Shown: positions 49,919 through 58,529 of the stretch, piece by piece | Position numbering within the stretch: position 1 is the stretch's first letter | How the letters are laid out: each line of letters begins with the position of its first letter | Source of the DNA: Mesorhizobium amorphae | GTDB taxonomy: Bacteria > Pseudomonadota > Alphaproteobacteria > Rhizobiales > Rhizobiaceae | Assembly (NCBI RefSeq): GCF_014843845.1 | Contig: NZ_JHQS01000030.1 | Span: forward strand, 1-63,630 | Direction of reading: 5' to 3' | DNA length: 63,630 bases | Translations under genes and position numbers: made by a program | The notes under the pieces: model-generated | What the model was told of the DNA's origin: nothing | What the model saw: the letters and a program-made list of their open reading frames with translations, nothing else | Database searches by the model: none

Positions 49919-50676
49919 CGTTTATCGAAACCCGCGCCGCGCTCACCGTGCAGGCTGCCTTTGATACGGCCGTGAAGATGCGATATCCGGTGCTTGCGGT
50001 CGGCAAAGCCGGGCTCGGCAAGACTGTAGCGCTCAACTGGATAGCCACCCAAAGCGGAGCTGCGTACTGTGAGGTTGCGCAGCATACCAAGGCTATCAGG
50101 CCGATGTTCCTGATGCTGCACGACGCCTACGGCGTCCAAAAGGACAGCAAGCACACATACGACCTTGCGAAGGATTGCATGAACTTTTTGGGCGCTCGAT
50201 ACGGCCCGACGCGTCCGTTGCTGGTGGACGAATATCAGAACTTCACACCCACTGTTTTGCGGGAGCTGCTGCATCTTCAGGAGCACTGCGGTTTCGCTTT
50301 GCTACTCGCGGGCAACACCCATCGGTTAGCTGGCACGAAGCGTGATACCCACGCTATGGATCAGATCCAAAGCCGTATCGGCATGCGTTTCGAGATCGGG
50401 CAGCCGACGCGGGAGGACTGCGTGAGGATAGGAGCCGAATACAACGTTGAGGGATCCAACGCTTACGAGGCGATCGCCACCTACGGTCAGAACACCTCCC
50501 TTCGCGCGCTTTGCCACCTTCTCCAGAACTGCGCTGCCGTCACCAGCGGCGACGGCCGCATTCGTCTTCCCCGGATCGAGATCACGCTTCGCGGCATGTC
50601 GTGCGGCAGCGACGCCCAGAAACTTCTGCACGAGCGCCGAAACGACGGCGCACACGACGTCCGCAGCCCCGCTTAA
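49915..50676 (+). CDS. MuB-type transposition ATPase
   Basis: A 253-residue AAA+ ATPase of the MuB type. Walker A VGKAGLGKTVALNWIATQSG (residues about 27-46), Walker B PLLVDEYQNFTPTVLRELL, and sensor region LLLAGNTHRLAGTKRDTHAM. MuB-type ATPases select target DNA, stimulate MuA and mediate immunity. Start ATG 49915 overlaps the transposase stop. Its 3-prime end lies 11 bp from the right inverted repeat, so the element ends with this gene. Confidence 0.88.
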   Translation: MTFIETRAALTVQAAFDTAVKMRYPVLAVGKAGLGKTVALNWIATQSGAAYCEVAQHTKAIRPMFLMLHDAYGVQKDSKHTYDLAKDCMNFLGARYGPTRPLLVDEYQNFTPTVLRELLHLQEHCGFALLLAGNTHRLAGTKRDTHAMDQIQSRIGMRFEIGQPTREDCVRIGAEYNVEGSNAYEAIATYGQNTSLRALCHLLQNCAAVTSGDGRIRLPRIEITLRGMSCGSDAQKLLHERRNDGAHDVRSPA

Positions 50677-50686
50677 TTCCGGACAG

Positions 50687-50710
50687 CGACAGATAATTCT
50701 CGACGCCACA
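50687..50710. repeat. Right inverted repeat of the Mu-type transposon
   Basis: The reverse complement reads TGTGGCGTCGAGAATTATCT then GTCG, matching the left end at 21 of 24 positions. A partial second copy of the core (GTCCGGAATTA) lies just inside at 50674-50684. Confidence 0.8.
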
Positions 50711-50734
50711 CCGTCTGAGGGCCGGTCGGGCCGG

Positions 50735-51985
50735 TCATCCGAATTTTCGTGCAGCGGGCACGGCGATGCGGCCGCAAGCCGAGGACACTTCGATCTCGAC
50801 GCCGAACGCCCGCGAGCGGGTCGCGAATCCCTCAAGGATGTCTCGCGCCGCGCTTCCCGTGACGGCGACGGGCACCAGTCTGCCTGTTGCTGATCCGAGG
50901 GACTGAGCTTCCGCGCCGATCACGACGGGCAGGAGATCCATTTCTGCGAGGTTTCCGCCCGCATCATAGCGGCACGTGGCGACGATGCTTTGCCAGACTT
51001 CCGGTGGGTCCCATTCGGTTTCGTCTGGGTGGACGTGGAAGAGGAAATTTCCGAGGCCGTAGAAGATCGGCGAGCCATTGTAGATTTCCACCGCCTGCAG
51101 CACCGGAGCGCCGTGGCTGACGAATAGGTTGGCGCCGGCGTCGATGCACATCCTGGCAAAGGTCTGCACCCAGCGCGGCACGTCCTGCCAACCTGGTTCC
51201 CAATGATGGTGGTGCAGATAGGCAATGACGAAATCGCCTTGTGCCGCCGCGTGCCGGATGGCGGACAGTTGGACACTCGCGCTCCGCTGATCGACTTCGA
51301 TCAAACGGCCGAAATCGGCGGCTTGCGTGAACACGGTGCCGTAGAAATTGATCTCCGTGTCGGCCACCTCTACCGGATCCTCCGGTTGCGCATAGTTGGT
51401 CAGTTCAAAGGGGGAGCTTTGCAAATGGGCGCCAAGCCTTGCCAGTCTGCGGAAATGTCCGTCCGGCACCCCCATCTTGCGAACGGTGTTCAGACGATTG
51501 ACGCCGGGCCGAGCCGGCCGGAAGGCCGTGCGGTCTTCGGCATACATGTTGGTCGGGCCGGGGCCCGCATCCATCGCAAGAAGCGCGACCTCGCGCGCGC
51601 CCAGCCGGCGGCGGCCCGGTTTCCTGGCCTCCGTCTCGTTGGCCCCGATGCCGGCGTGCAGGAAACCTCGCGCTTCCACTTCCTCCAGCGTCGAGAGGAT
51701 ACCGCCGGCGCCGAGATCGAAGGCGTGGTTGTTTGCGAGCGCAAGCGCGTTGAAACCGATGGCCTGCAATGCGTCGAGCACTTCAGCCCTGGAATATCCG
51801 AAGTATTTGCCCTTGGTCGGCCACCCGCCGTGCTTGCCGAGGATTGTCGACTCGAAGTTGGTGAAGACGACGTCGCCTTGGCGCAGGAAGTCCGCAACCG
51901 CGATGAAACGTTCGTCTTTGACGTCACGGACGTCGTGCGTGATCAGGGATTGGCCGGTAACGACCGCGCAGAACTGGTCTTTCAT
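50735..51985 (-). CDS. CapA-like metallophosphatase-fold protein
   Basis: A 416-residue CapA family protein (poly-gamma-glutamate synthesis-type metallophosphatase fold). Motifs: TGQSLITHDVRDVKDERFIA, GDVVFTNFESTILGKHGGWP, ALQAIGFNALALANNHAFDL, FVIAYLHHHHWEPGWQDVPR and LFVSHGAPVLQAVEIYNGSP, then IFYGLGNFLFHVHPDETEWD. The NNHAFD and HHHHWE clusters match the metal-binding sites of the family. No signal peptide or transmembrane anchor is seen, unlike polymer-synthesis CapA. It follows the substrate-binding-protein gene in the ABC operon, so it may process a transported phosphoester or amide. Confidence 0.85.
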   Translation of the reverse strand: MKDQFCAVVTGQSLITHDVRDVKDERFIAVADFLRQGDVVFTNFESTILGKHGGWPTKGKYFGYSRAEVLDALQAIGFNALALANNHAFDLGAGGILSTLEEVEARGFLHAGIGANETEARKPGRRRLGAREVALLAMDAGPGPTNMYAEDRTAFRPARPGVNRLNTVRKMGVPDGHFRRLARLGAHLQSSPFELTNYAQPEDPVEVADTEINFYGTVFTQAADFGRLIEVDQRSASVQLSAIRHAAAQGDFVIAYLHHHHWEPGWQDVPRWVQTFARMCIDAGANLFVSHGAPVLQAVEIYNGSPIFYGLGNFLFHVHPDETEWDPPEVWQSIVATCRYDAGGNLAEMDLLPVVIGAEAQSLGSATGRLVPVAVTGSAARDILEGFATRSRAFGVEIEVSSACGRIAVPAARKFG

Positions 51986-52059
51986 GGAGCTCGCCTTGAA
52001 GGAGGGGAGGGCGCCGGCGTTCCGGCCAGCGCCACGTCAATGTCGAAGTCGGGTGCCGC

Positions 52060-52908
52060 CTATTGCGAGAAGGCCGGCGAGATATCGCTCTTGAACCATT
52101 TCAGGCTCAGCGCCTTGATCGTCCCATCCTTGGTAGCCGCGTCGATTGCCGCGTTGAACTTGGCGAGCAACTCGGTATCGTCCTTGCGCATCCCGGCGCC
52201 GACGCCCGGCCCCCAGAGCCCGCCCTTCAATTCCGGCCCGAAAAACACCGCGTCCGAACCGGAAGGTGTCTCCAGAAAATCCCGCCAGGTGAAGTAGTCG
52301 GCGAGGCCGCCGTCGATGCGCCCCGCGGCAAGATCGAGCTTCATGTTGTCCAGGCTGTCATAACTGCGAATGGTCACGACATCGCCCAGGATTTCCTTCA
52401 CGACGGCTTCCGAATTCGACGAACGCAGGGCCCCGATCGCCTTGCCCGCGAGTGTCGATCGGAGCCGTTCGATGGTCGCCTTTTCCTTGTCCCCGATGGT
52501 CGAGAGGTTGACCTTTTCCTTGGTGTCGCCGGCGTCGAGACCCAAGTCCTTGCGCACCACGAACTGGTTGAAGCCGGCGGCGTAGGGGATCGAGAACGCG
52601 ATTGACTGCTTGCGTTTTTCTGTAATCGCCATGCCGGACATGATGACGTCGAACTTGCCGACAAGCAGTGCCGGGATGATCCCGTCCCAATCCTGCGGGA
52701 CGAAGGTACATTTGATCTCGATGCGACGGCACAGCTCCTGTCCAACATCGATATCGTAACCGTAGAGTTGACCGTTCGCGTCGGTGCCGTCCCACGGCGG
52801 GGAAGCACCTTCGGAGGCGATCGAAATGACGCGCTCGCTTTCGGCGCTGGCCGGGAATGCCGACATCAGGGATGCGATAGAAACAGCAATAGCTAGGGGT
52901 ATGCGCAT
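52060..52908 (-). CDS. Amino-acid-type ABC transporter substrate-binding protein
   Basis: A 282-residue family 3 solute-binding protein. The N-terminus MRIPLAIAVSIASLMSAFPA then SAESE is a clear Sec signal peptide cut near AESE. The mature part shows WDGTDANGQLYGYDIDVGQE, CTFVPQDWDGIIPALLVGKF and DVIMSGMAITEKRKQSIAFS, then IPYAAGFNQFVVRKDLGL and the C-terminal FNAAIDAATKDGTIKALSLK. It captures a basic or polar amino acid or opine-like ligand in the periplasm. GAGGTG lies 4 nt before ATG 52908. Part of an operon with two permeases, but no ATPase gene is adjacent. Confidence 0.9.
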   Translation of the reverse strand: MRIPLAIAVSIASLMSAFPASAESERVISIASEGASPPWDGTDANGQLYGYDIDVGQELCRRIEIKCTFVPQDWDGIIPALLVGKFDVIMSGMAITEKRKQSIAFSIPYAAGFNQFVVRKDLGLDAGDTKEKVNLSTIGDKEKATIERLRSTLAGKAIGALRSSNSEAVVKEILGDVVTIRSYDSLDNMKLDLAAGRIDGGLADYFTWRDFLETPSGSDAVFFGPELKGGLWGPGVGAGMRKDDTELLAKFNAAIDAATKDGTIKALSLKWFKSDISPAFSQ

Positions 52909-52960
52909 GATGCACCTCATCGTTGGTTTGGATGGAAAGGGCAGTTCAAAAGCCGCGGCG

Positions 52961-53713
52961 TCAGGGCAGGGGCGGCGTCGTGATCTCGTGATCAGGCAAT
53001 GCCGGGCGCAAGCGAGGCTTTCGTCGATGCACCGGATGGCCGTCAGTCGACAGTCGCCGCTCTAGGAGTTGGATCGCTTTCACGGCGATCGACGTCAGCG
53101 ATAGGTAGATCGCCCCGGCGACGATGAAGATCTCGTAGGGCGCGAACGTGGTCGATACCATCTGCCTCGCCATGCCGGTGATCTCGAGCAGCGTCACGGT
53201 GCTCGCCAGCGACGAACCCTTGATCATCCCAACGACCTCGTTGCCGTAGGCCGGTAGCGATATCCTGAAGGCGATCGGGAAGGTGACCAGGCGAGCGATC
53301 TGGAAGCGTTTCAAGCCGAGAGACGTGGCCGCCTCGGTGACACCCTTAGGCACGGACTGGAGACCGCGGCACAGGATCTCGGTGGTGTGTGCCGCGCTGT
53401 TCAGCGAAAATGTCAGAAGGGCGCACCAGAAAGGATCCCGCAGGATCACCCAGAAGATGCTGGCTCGCACCGCCTCGATCTGACCGAGGCCATAGTAGAG
53501 CAGGAAGAGTTGAACGAGCATCGGCGTCCCGCGGATCACATAGGTGTATGAGAGCACCGCGAGCGAGAGGCCGGGACGTCCGAACGCTCGCATGAAGGCC
53601 AGCGGCACGGACAGAAGAAATCCGGCCGTCAGCGACAAGACCGTCAGGGTTAAGGTGAGGCCGATGCCCGAAGGCAGGACAACCAGCGCGTCAAGCATCA
53701 AGCCGAGGTTCAT
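52961..53713 (-). CDS. ABC transporter permease (HisM/OccM type)
   Basis: A 250-residue inner-membrane permease of the amino-acid (HAAT/PAAT) family. Several hydrophobic segments are visible, e.g. GIGLTLTLTVLSLTAGFLLS. The conserved TMD signature appears as VIRGTPMLVQLFLLYYGLGQ and the EAA loop as AATSLGLKRFQIARLVTFPI. The C-terminal ERRLSTDGHPVHRRKPRLRP is an extension rich in basic residues. It follows the second permease gene with a 13-nt gap and precedes the binding-protein gene. Confidence 0.9.
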   Translation of the reverse strand: MNLGLMLDALVVLPSGIGLTLTLTVLSLTAGFLLSVPLAFMRAFGRPGLSLAVLSYTYVIRGTPMLVQLFLLYYGLGQIEAVRASIFWVILRDPFWCALLTFSLNSAAHTTEILCRGLQSVPKGVTEAATSLGLKRFQIARLVTFPIAFRISLPAYGNEVVGMIKGSSLASTVTLLEITGMARQMVSTTFAPYEIFIVAGAIYLSLTSIAVKAIQLLERRLSTDGHPVHRRKPRLRPALPDHEITTPPLP

Positions 53714-53726
53714 CGGTCGCTCCCTC

Positions 53727-54386
53727 CTACCGGCCGAGTGCCGGATAGCGCCGCTCAGCCAGCCGGATCGACAGCAGCGTGACGGTGGTCAGCGAGAGAT
53801 AGAGAGCGGAGGCCGCTAGGTAGAAGGTCAATGGTGCGCGCAAGGACCCGGCCCCTACATACGCAACGCGCATGATGTCGGTCAGGCCAACGATTGAGAC
53901 CAGCGCGGTATCCTTGAAGAGTGAAATCCAGAGATTGCCATAGGCAGGCAGCGCCAGCCGCAGCATCTGAGGTCCGATGACGAACATCCATCGCTGCCAT
54001 GCGTTCAGCCCAAGCGCCTTTGCCGCTTCGGTTTGACCCGCTGGCACTGCCGCAATTGCGCCGCGAAACACTTCGGTAGCATAACCGCTGAAGACGACCG
54101 AAAGCGCGATAACCCCTGCGGTGAATGCGTTCACCTCCACGTACCGGCCGGCGATCTTGCTGGCGAGGGTCGTTCCGCCGAAGTAGATGAGCAGGATAAT
54201 GAGAAGTTCTGGTACACCCCGGACAACCGTGGTGTAGGCCGTCACAACGCTGTTGAGGCGCGGTTGTGCCGTGCCCTTCGAAATCGCCAAGAACAACCCA
54301 AAGGCCGTACCCAGGCATCCGCTGACAAGGGCCAGGCCTATGGTCACGTTGAGTGCGACAATAAACTGAGTAGTAAAACCACCCAT
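53727..54386 (-). CDS. ABC transporter permease (HisQ/OccQ type)
   Basis: A 219-residue inner-membrane permease of the same family. Start MGGFTTQFIVALNVTIGLAL is the first membrane helix. Signature TTVVRGVPELLIILLIYFGG and EAA loop TEAAKALGLNAWQRWMFVIG with RLALPAYGNLWISLFKDTAL are typical. ATG 54386 was chosen; an open frame extends upstream to 54437 without membrane features. It is first in the operon and is divergent from the LysR gene, whose product probably controls it. Confidence 0.9.
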   Translation of the reverse strand: MGGFTTQFIVALNVTIGLALVSGCLGTAFGLFLAISKGTAQPRLNSVVTAYTTVVRGVPELLIILLIYFGGTTLASKIAGRYVEVNAFTAGVIALSVVFSGYATEVFRGAIAAVPAGQTEAAKALGLNAWQRWMFVIGPQMLRLALPAYGNLWISLFKDTALVSIVGLTDIMRVAYVGAGSLRAPLTFYLAASALYLSLTTVTLLSIRLAERRYPALGR

Positions 54387-54656
54387 TGGGCGCTTTCCTC
54401 GACTCGCATTACCGCAGGATACGCCGGCCTTTGTCACTCAGACCAAGTCGTATAACCCAAGGTTGCGAGTTGTTATATTTATAATTTGGAGTTAATTTAC
54501 GTTGTTGGTTTATTCTAGCGCTTGAAATTACACACTCAATCTATAATTTTTATTATTTTATCTATAACGCACCGTTATATACTGTGGCGGTTCGTTGCTC
54601 CCCAGGTTGGCGGTATCTGCTTCCCGGGTGGCGTTATCAGGGAAGGAGCGCAGGGA
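54387..54656. other. Divergent promoter region of the ABC operon and lysR
   Basis: 270 bp of AT-rich DNA between the permease and the LysR gene. Several T-x11-A-type sequences expected for LysR binding are possible, for instance around 54470-54500, but none is decisive. It should carry both promoters. Confidence 0.4.
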
Positions 54657-55574
54657 ATGGAGTTGCTGCAGAGCGACCTGAAGCTCCGTCAACTGAAGGT
54701 CTTCCGGGAAGTGTTGCGGGCCGGTTCGACAAGGCGAGCAGCGGTTGCGCTCGGGATAAGCCAGCCGGCCGTCAGTCAACATGTGAAGCAACTCGAGACC
54801 ACGCTCGGCATCACACTCTTCAAGAGATCAGCCAACAGAATCGTTCCCTTGCAGGAAGCCTGGGAACTCCTGCGAAATGTGGAACTTGCCCTGACGTCCC
54901 TGGATCGGCTGGAAGCGTCGATCTTCGCGATGAAGAACGAGGAAAAGCAGAGGATTGCGATTGCCGCGCCTTCTGTTTTCGGTTTCGTGACCTTGCCCAA
55001 GGTTGTGGCGATTATCCACTCAAAGACCGCTTCGAATGTCCGGTCGATTTCGGGAAGCTACGAGCAGATCGGCGAGCACATCCTGGCTGGGCGGGCGGAT
55101 CTCGGAATCTCGAGATTGCCACTGGATCCACGCCTGTTTGAGTGGGCACCCCTTGGGTCGGCACGAAACGTATGCATCTTCCATCCCGACCACCGCTTTT
55201 CACAACAGACCTGTATCGAGGCTCACGACCTGGCAGGCGAAACGATCGTCGATATCGATCCGCAGTTCGCCGCCCACCAAATGAACTTCAATGCCTTGCG
55301 CTTCGCCGGCGTTGAGCCAGACATACTGGTGGAATTCGATTGCAACGGTCACGAAGCCGGGTACGTTTCGGCTGGCCTAGGCATTTCGATAACCAATGAG
55401 ATCATTGCGCGTGAATACGCGGCGTTTCATCTCGAAGCAAAGCCGGTGGAACCGTCCGCGCTCTATCACTACGTTGCGATTTGGCAGAAGGGCAGGACCT
55501 TTTCCAACGCATTGAATGTATCGCTTGAGGCGATCATCGCCGCGTTTTCCCAGATGCCATCTGCGAGAGTGTGA
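54657..55574 (+). CDS. LysR family transcriptional regulator
   Basis: A 305-residue LysR-type regulator. Winged helix-turn-helix: LKLRQLKVFREVLRAGSTRR, AAVALGISQPAVSQHVKQLE and TTLGITLFKRSANRIVPLQE (residues 7-70). The effector-binding domain follows (RIAIAAPSVFGFVTLPKVVA, DLGISRLPLDPRLFEW, GETIVDIDPQFAAH). GGAAGGAG lies 8 nt before ATG 54657; the upstream open frame from 54522 is probably untranslated. Divergent orientation suggests it controls the ABC transport operon, sensing an amino acid or opine, as NocR/OccR do on Ti plasmids. Identity of the effector is not known. Confidence 0.92.
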   Translation: MELLQSDLKLRQLKVFREVLRAGSTRRAAVALGISQPAVSQHVKQLETTLGITLFKRSANRIVPLQEAWELLRNVELALTSLDRLEASIFAMKNEEKQRIAIAAPSVFGFVTLPKVVAIIHSKTASNVRSISGSYEQIGEHILAGRADLGISRLPLDPRLFEWAPLGSARNVCIFHPDHRFSQQTCIEAHDLAGETIVDIDPQFAAHQMNFNALRFAGVEPDILVEFDCNGHEAGYVSAGLGISITNEIIAREYAAFHLEAKPVEPSALYHYVAIWQKGRTFSNALNVSLEAIIAAFSQMPSARV

Positions 55575-55653
55575 TCATCCCTTGAGGGATGGTGTTCTCG
55601 ACAGCGGCTGCCTTCGAATGAGGGTAAGGGTTCATCCTATCAGAAAACGATCA

Positions 55654-55681
55654 GCCCGCGCCCCTGCAACAGAACGCGGGC
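55654..55681. terminator. Hairpin between convergent lysR and mucR genes
   Basis: GCCCGCG (55654-55660) pairs with CGCGGGC (55675-55681), a 7-bp GC stem. Minus-strand transcripts then meet TGATCGTTTTC. A smaller hairpin, CATCCC-TTGA-GGGATG at 55576-55591, follows the LysR stop directly. Together they probably end both convergent transcripts. Confidence 0.45.
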
Positions 55682-55705
55682 CCTTTGAGCAAAATAGCCC
55701 CGATG

Positions 55706-56176
55706 TCAGGTCGTCTTGATGCCGATCTTGCGGCGCTTCGCTGGCGCCCCTTCAGGCTCAGGCGCTACGGCCTTCCGTCCCAGGCCGATCGCCTTCGCCA
55801 TCTTCGATCGCGCCGCGGCATAATTCGGCGCAACCATCGGATAGTCGGAGGGCAGGCCCCATTTCGCACGGTACGCATTCGGTGACAGATCGTAGTGAGT
55901 GTCTAGGTGCCGTTTGAGCGATTTGAACTTCTTGCCGTCTTCCAGGCAGATGATGAAATCGGGCGTCACCGATTTCTTGATCGGGACAGCGGGTGTAGGC
56001 CTCTCTTCCGCTTTGGGTGCGGGTGCTCCCTGCAGCTTGCTGATTGCTTCATAGGTATCGGCAATTATACGAGCGAGTTCCGCAACTGGAACCGGATTGT
56101 TGCTGACATAGGCGGAAACGATGTCGGCGGTCATCTCGAGCAATTCCGCGTCTGAGTTGATAAGACCTTCAGGCAT
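55706..56176 (-). CDS. mucR: MucR/Ros family transcriptional regulator 2
   Basis: A 156-residue paralogue of the MucR at 19097-19564. Conserved DMTADIVSAYVSNNP-type N-terminus (EMTADIVSAYVSNNPVPVAE) and finger FIICLEDGKKFKSLKRHLDT with HYDLSPNAYRAKWGLPSDYP. The Asp in CLED replaces the second zinc-ligand Cys of Ros. C-terminus KRRKIGIKTT is basic. Two MucR genes on one replicon suggest heteromers or different acquisition histories. It probably affects island or transport genes through AT-rich sites with T-A steps, which is inference. Confidence 0.88.
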   Translation of the reverse strand: MPEGLINSDAELLEMTADIVSAYVSNNPVPVAELARIIADTYEAISKLQGAPAPKAEERPTPAVPIKKSVTPDFIICLEDGKKFKSLKRHLDTHYDLSPNAYRAKWGLPSDYPMVAPNYAAARSKMAKAIGLGRKAVAPEPEGAPAKRRKIGIKTT

Positions 56177-56405
56177 TTGGCCAACCCTTCATTTGCTCTT
56201 CAGTTGCCGTAGCCCCAATCTACGTCAGCAGCTTCGCTACAGCAAAGCGCACCGGGTGCACAAGACAAGAAGTTACAAAGAGGAACGCGGCGGGGGCATG
56301 GGTCACGAAACTCTGCATGAACCAGTTCGGGCGCGGCACCGCCCAGCAATGAAGGTGCAAGCGCAATTGGGCAGGAGGGCGGATACAGTTTTTGAGCGAG
56401 CCTTG

Positions 56406-57461
56406 TTATGCTGCCGGCTGCATGGCTGCCCTCAACAGCATGCCAAACAAGTCGCGTGGCTCGTCGGGATCGGCGAGCAAATCGAGTTCCTCATAGAGGC
56501 CGGTCGCTTGTAGCTGGTCGCGCACATATCGCAGCGCCGAAAAATCCTCGATGGCGAAGCCGACTGAATCGAACAGCGTGATCTGCTTGGCGTCTCGGCG
56601 GCCTTGTGCCTTGGCGGTGATCACTTCCCAGAGCTCGGTCACTGGATGGTCAGGATCCAGCTGTTGGATCTCGCCCTCGATGCGTGTCTGTGGCGGGAAT
56701 TCGACGAAAATGTCGGAGCGCAGCAGGATGTCCTTGTGGAGTTCGGTCTTGCCGGGGCAGTCGCCGCCGACGGCGTTGATATGGACGCCGGAGCCGACCA
56801 TGTTGTCGGTGAGAATGGTGGCGCACTGCTTGTCGGCGGTGACGGTCGTGATGATCCCGGCACCTTCAACCGCTTCCTGCCCGGTCCCGCAGATGGTGAT
56901 ATCGAATCCCATGCCAGCCAGGTTCTTCGCGCATTTCCGCGAGGCGGACCGGTCGATGTCGTAGAGCCTCAGCCGGTCGATACCGGTCAGCGCTTTGAAA
57001 GCGATTGCCTGGAATTCCGACTGGGCGCCATTGCCGATGATGGCCATGGTGCGCGTGCCGCTCGGCGCCAGATACTTTGCCGCGACAGCGGATGTGGCGG
57101 CGGTGCGCAGCGCAGTCAGGATGGTCATCTCGGTGAGCAGCATCGGATAGCCGCTGCCGACATCGGCGAGCACGCCGAAGGCGGTGACCGTCTGTAAACC
57201 CTGGCGCATATTCTTCGGATGGCCGTTGACATATTTGAAGCCATAGAGGCGCCCATCGCTCGTCGGCATCAGTTCGATGACGCCATCGTGGCTGTGCGAG
57301 GCGATGCGCGGCGTCTTGTCGAAAAGTTCCCAGCGACGGAAGTCTTCCTCGATGTAGCTGGCGAGCTCGGTCAGGAAGCGCTCGACGCCGATTGCAATCA
57401 CCAGCTTCATCATACGGTCGACGCTGACGAAGGGGACGATGTTCAGCTTTGCCGTGGTCAT
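56406..57461 (-). CDS. ocd: Ornithine cyclodeaminase family protein
   Basis: A 351-residue ornithine cyclodeaminase/mu-crystallin family enzyme: ornithine to proline plus ammonia, with NAD+ as cofactor. Key segments: GRLYGFKYVNGHPKNMRQGL (substrate Lys region), LLTEMTILTALRTAATSAVA, AIIGNGAQSEFQAIAFKALT (NAD-binding Gly box) and HINAVGGDCPGKTELHKDIL with the catalytic Asp in GGDCPGKTEL, then DSVGFAIEDFSALRYV. ATG 57461 has GGGAG 9 nt upstream. The arginase stop ends 3 nt before it, so the two enzymes form one operon: arginine to ornithine to proline. Confidence 0.93.
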   Translation of the reverse strand: MTTAKLNIVPFVSVDRMMKLVIAIGVERFLTELASYIEEDFRRWELFDKTPRIASHSHDGVIELMPTSDGRLYGFKYVNGHPKNMRQGLQTVTAFGVLADVGSGYPMLLTEMTILTALRTAATSAVAAKYLAPSGTRTMAIIGNGAQSEFQAIAFKALTGIDRLRLYDIDRSASRKCAKNLAGMGFDITICGTGQEAVEGAGIITTVTADKQCATILTDNMVGSGVHINAVGGDCPGKTELHKDILLRSDIFVEFPPQTRIEGEIQQLDPDHPVTELWEVITAKAQGRRDAKQITLFDSVGFAIEDFSALRYVRDQLQATGLYEELDLLADPDEPRDLFGMLLRAAMQPAA

Positions 57462-57463
57462 GA

Positions 57464-58396
57464 TCAAAAGCTCCCGGAATGGCTGCGGGTGGGGCGATCC
57501 ATGATGCGGCGGCCCATCAGGCTCGCCGTCAGGTCGACCATCAGCGTCGCGGTTCGGCCGCGCTCGTCCAGAAAGGGATTCAGCTCGACCAGGTCCAGGC
57601 TGGAGACGAGGCCGCTGTCGGACAGCATCTCCATCACCAGATGCGCCTCGCGAAACGTCGCGCCGCCGGGAACCGTGGTGCCGACCGCCGGCGCAATCGA
57701 GGGGTCGAGGAAGTCGACGTCGAGACTGACATGCAGCAGCCCGTCTTCGGCCGACACACGCGCCAGGAAGGCGCGCAGCAGCGGCGCGATGCCATGTTCG
57801 TCGATGGCGCGCATATCGTGCACGGTCACGCCCGCCTGGTTGAGCGCACTGCGCTCGGCCGGGTCGACACTGCGCAGGCCCATGGTGCAGATACGCTTGG
57901 GATCGACCGCTGCCGGCAGATCCGGAAAATAGCCGCTAAAGCCCGGCTGGCCACTGGCGTAAGCGAGCGGAACACCGTGCAGATTGCCACTGGCGGTGGT
58001 GTCGAGCGTGTGGAAATCCGGATGTGCGTCGAGCCACAGCACGAACAGCGGGCGCCCGGCCTCGGCGGCGCGGCGGGCCAGGCCCGACACGGTCCCGGCT
58101 GAGATTGAATGGTCGCCGCCGAGAAAGATCGGCATGGCGTCCTCGCTCGCCGCGTAGGCGGCCTCGGCAATCGCGGATGTCCAGGCCGATATTTCGGGCA
58201 GGGCCTTCAGCGCCAGATTGCCATGCACGACGCGCCTCGCCGGAATTGCCTGGACGGCGCCCATATCCTCGACAGCGTGGCCGAGGCCGGACAGCACCTC
58301 AACAAGTCCGGCGGTCCTCAGCGCACTCGGCCCCATTTCGCATCCCATTCTGCCAGCGCCGTCTTGCACCGGCGCCCCGACGATTTTGCAACGCAT
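57464..58396 (-). CDS. rocF: Arginase
   Basis: A 310-residue arginase (arginine to ornithine plus urea; two Mn ions). Metal motifs: FLGGDHSISAGTVSGL, LWLDAHPDFHTLDTTASGNL with HGVPLA, and VSLDVDFLDPSIAPAVGTTV with PGG. The N-terminus KIVGAPVQDGAGRMGCEMGP and C-terminus LVELNPFLDERGRTATLMVD are typical. It is adjacent to ornithine cyclodeaminase and divergent from an Lrp-type regulator, giving an arginine-catabolic module, as on Ti plasmids and rhizobial symbiotic plasmids. ATG 58396 chosen; six upstream residues would lack a ribosome-binding site. Confidence 0.95.
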   Translation of the reverse strand: MRCKIVGAPVQDGAGRMGCEMGPSALRTAGLVEVLSGLGHAVEDMGAVQAIPARRVVHGNLALKALPEISAWTSAIAEAAYAASEDAMPIFLGGDHSISAGTVSGLARRAAEAGRPLFVLWLDAHPDFHTLDTTASGNLHGVPLAYASGQPGFSGYFPDLPAAVDPKRICTMGLRSVDPAERSALNQAGVTVHDMRAIDEHGIAPLLRAFLARVSAEDGLLHVSLDVDFLDPSIAPAVGTTVPGGATFREAHLVMEMLSDSGLVSSLDLVELNPFLDERGRTATLMVDLTASLMGRRIMDRPTRSHSGSF

Positions 58397-58529
58397 TGTT
58401 TTTCCCGCGCCCAAGTTCGAATGAGCGCGAGAAGATCATGGCGAGCCGGCGATATGAACAGGCAGAATTGGCAATTCGGGAAGCATGATTTATCGTAATG
58501 GCACCCAAACTGATCAAAATGGAACCCCG

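Larger units (their letters stand above)
46911..50710. mobile_element. Mu-type transposon (regulator, transposase, ATPase)
   Basis: A 3.8-kb element bounded by inverted ends: TGTGCTGTCCAGAATTATCT at 46911 on the left, and at the right the reverse complement of TGTGGCGTCGAGAATTATCT ending at 50710. The ends agree at 21 of 24 positions, with the core AGAATTATCTGTCG in both. It carries a helix-turn-helix regulator, a MuA-type DDE transposase and a MuB-type ATPase, and no cargo. Flanking 5-bp sequences (TGTGG left, CCGTC right) do not match as a target duplication, so the exact ends or the history of the copy are uncertain. Its right end lies 25 bp from the capA-like stop codon. Confidence 0.82.

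Noticed and set aside
46906..50715. 5-bp target duplication around the Mu-type transposon
   Set aside because: TGTGG on the left and CCGTC on the right do not match, so no duplication is claimed.
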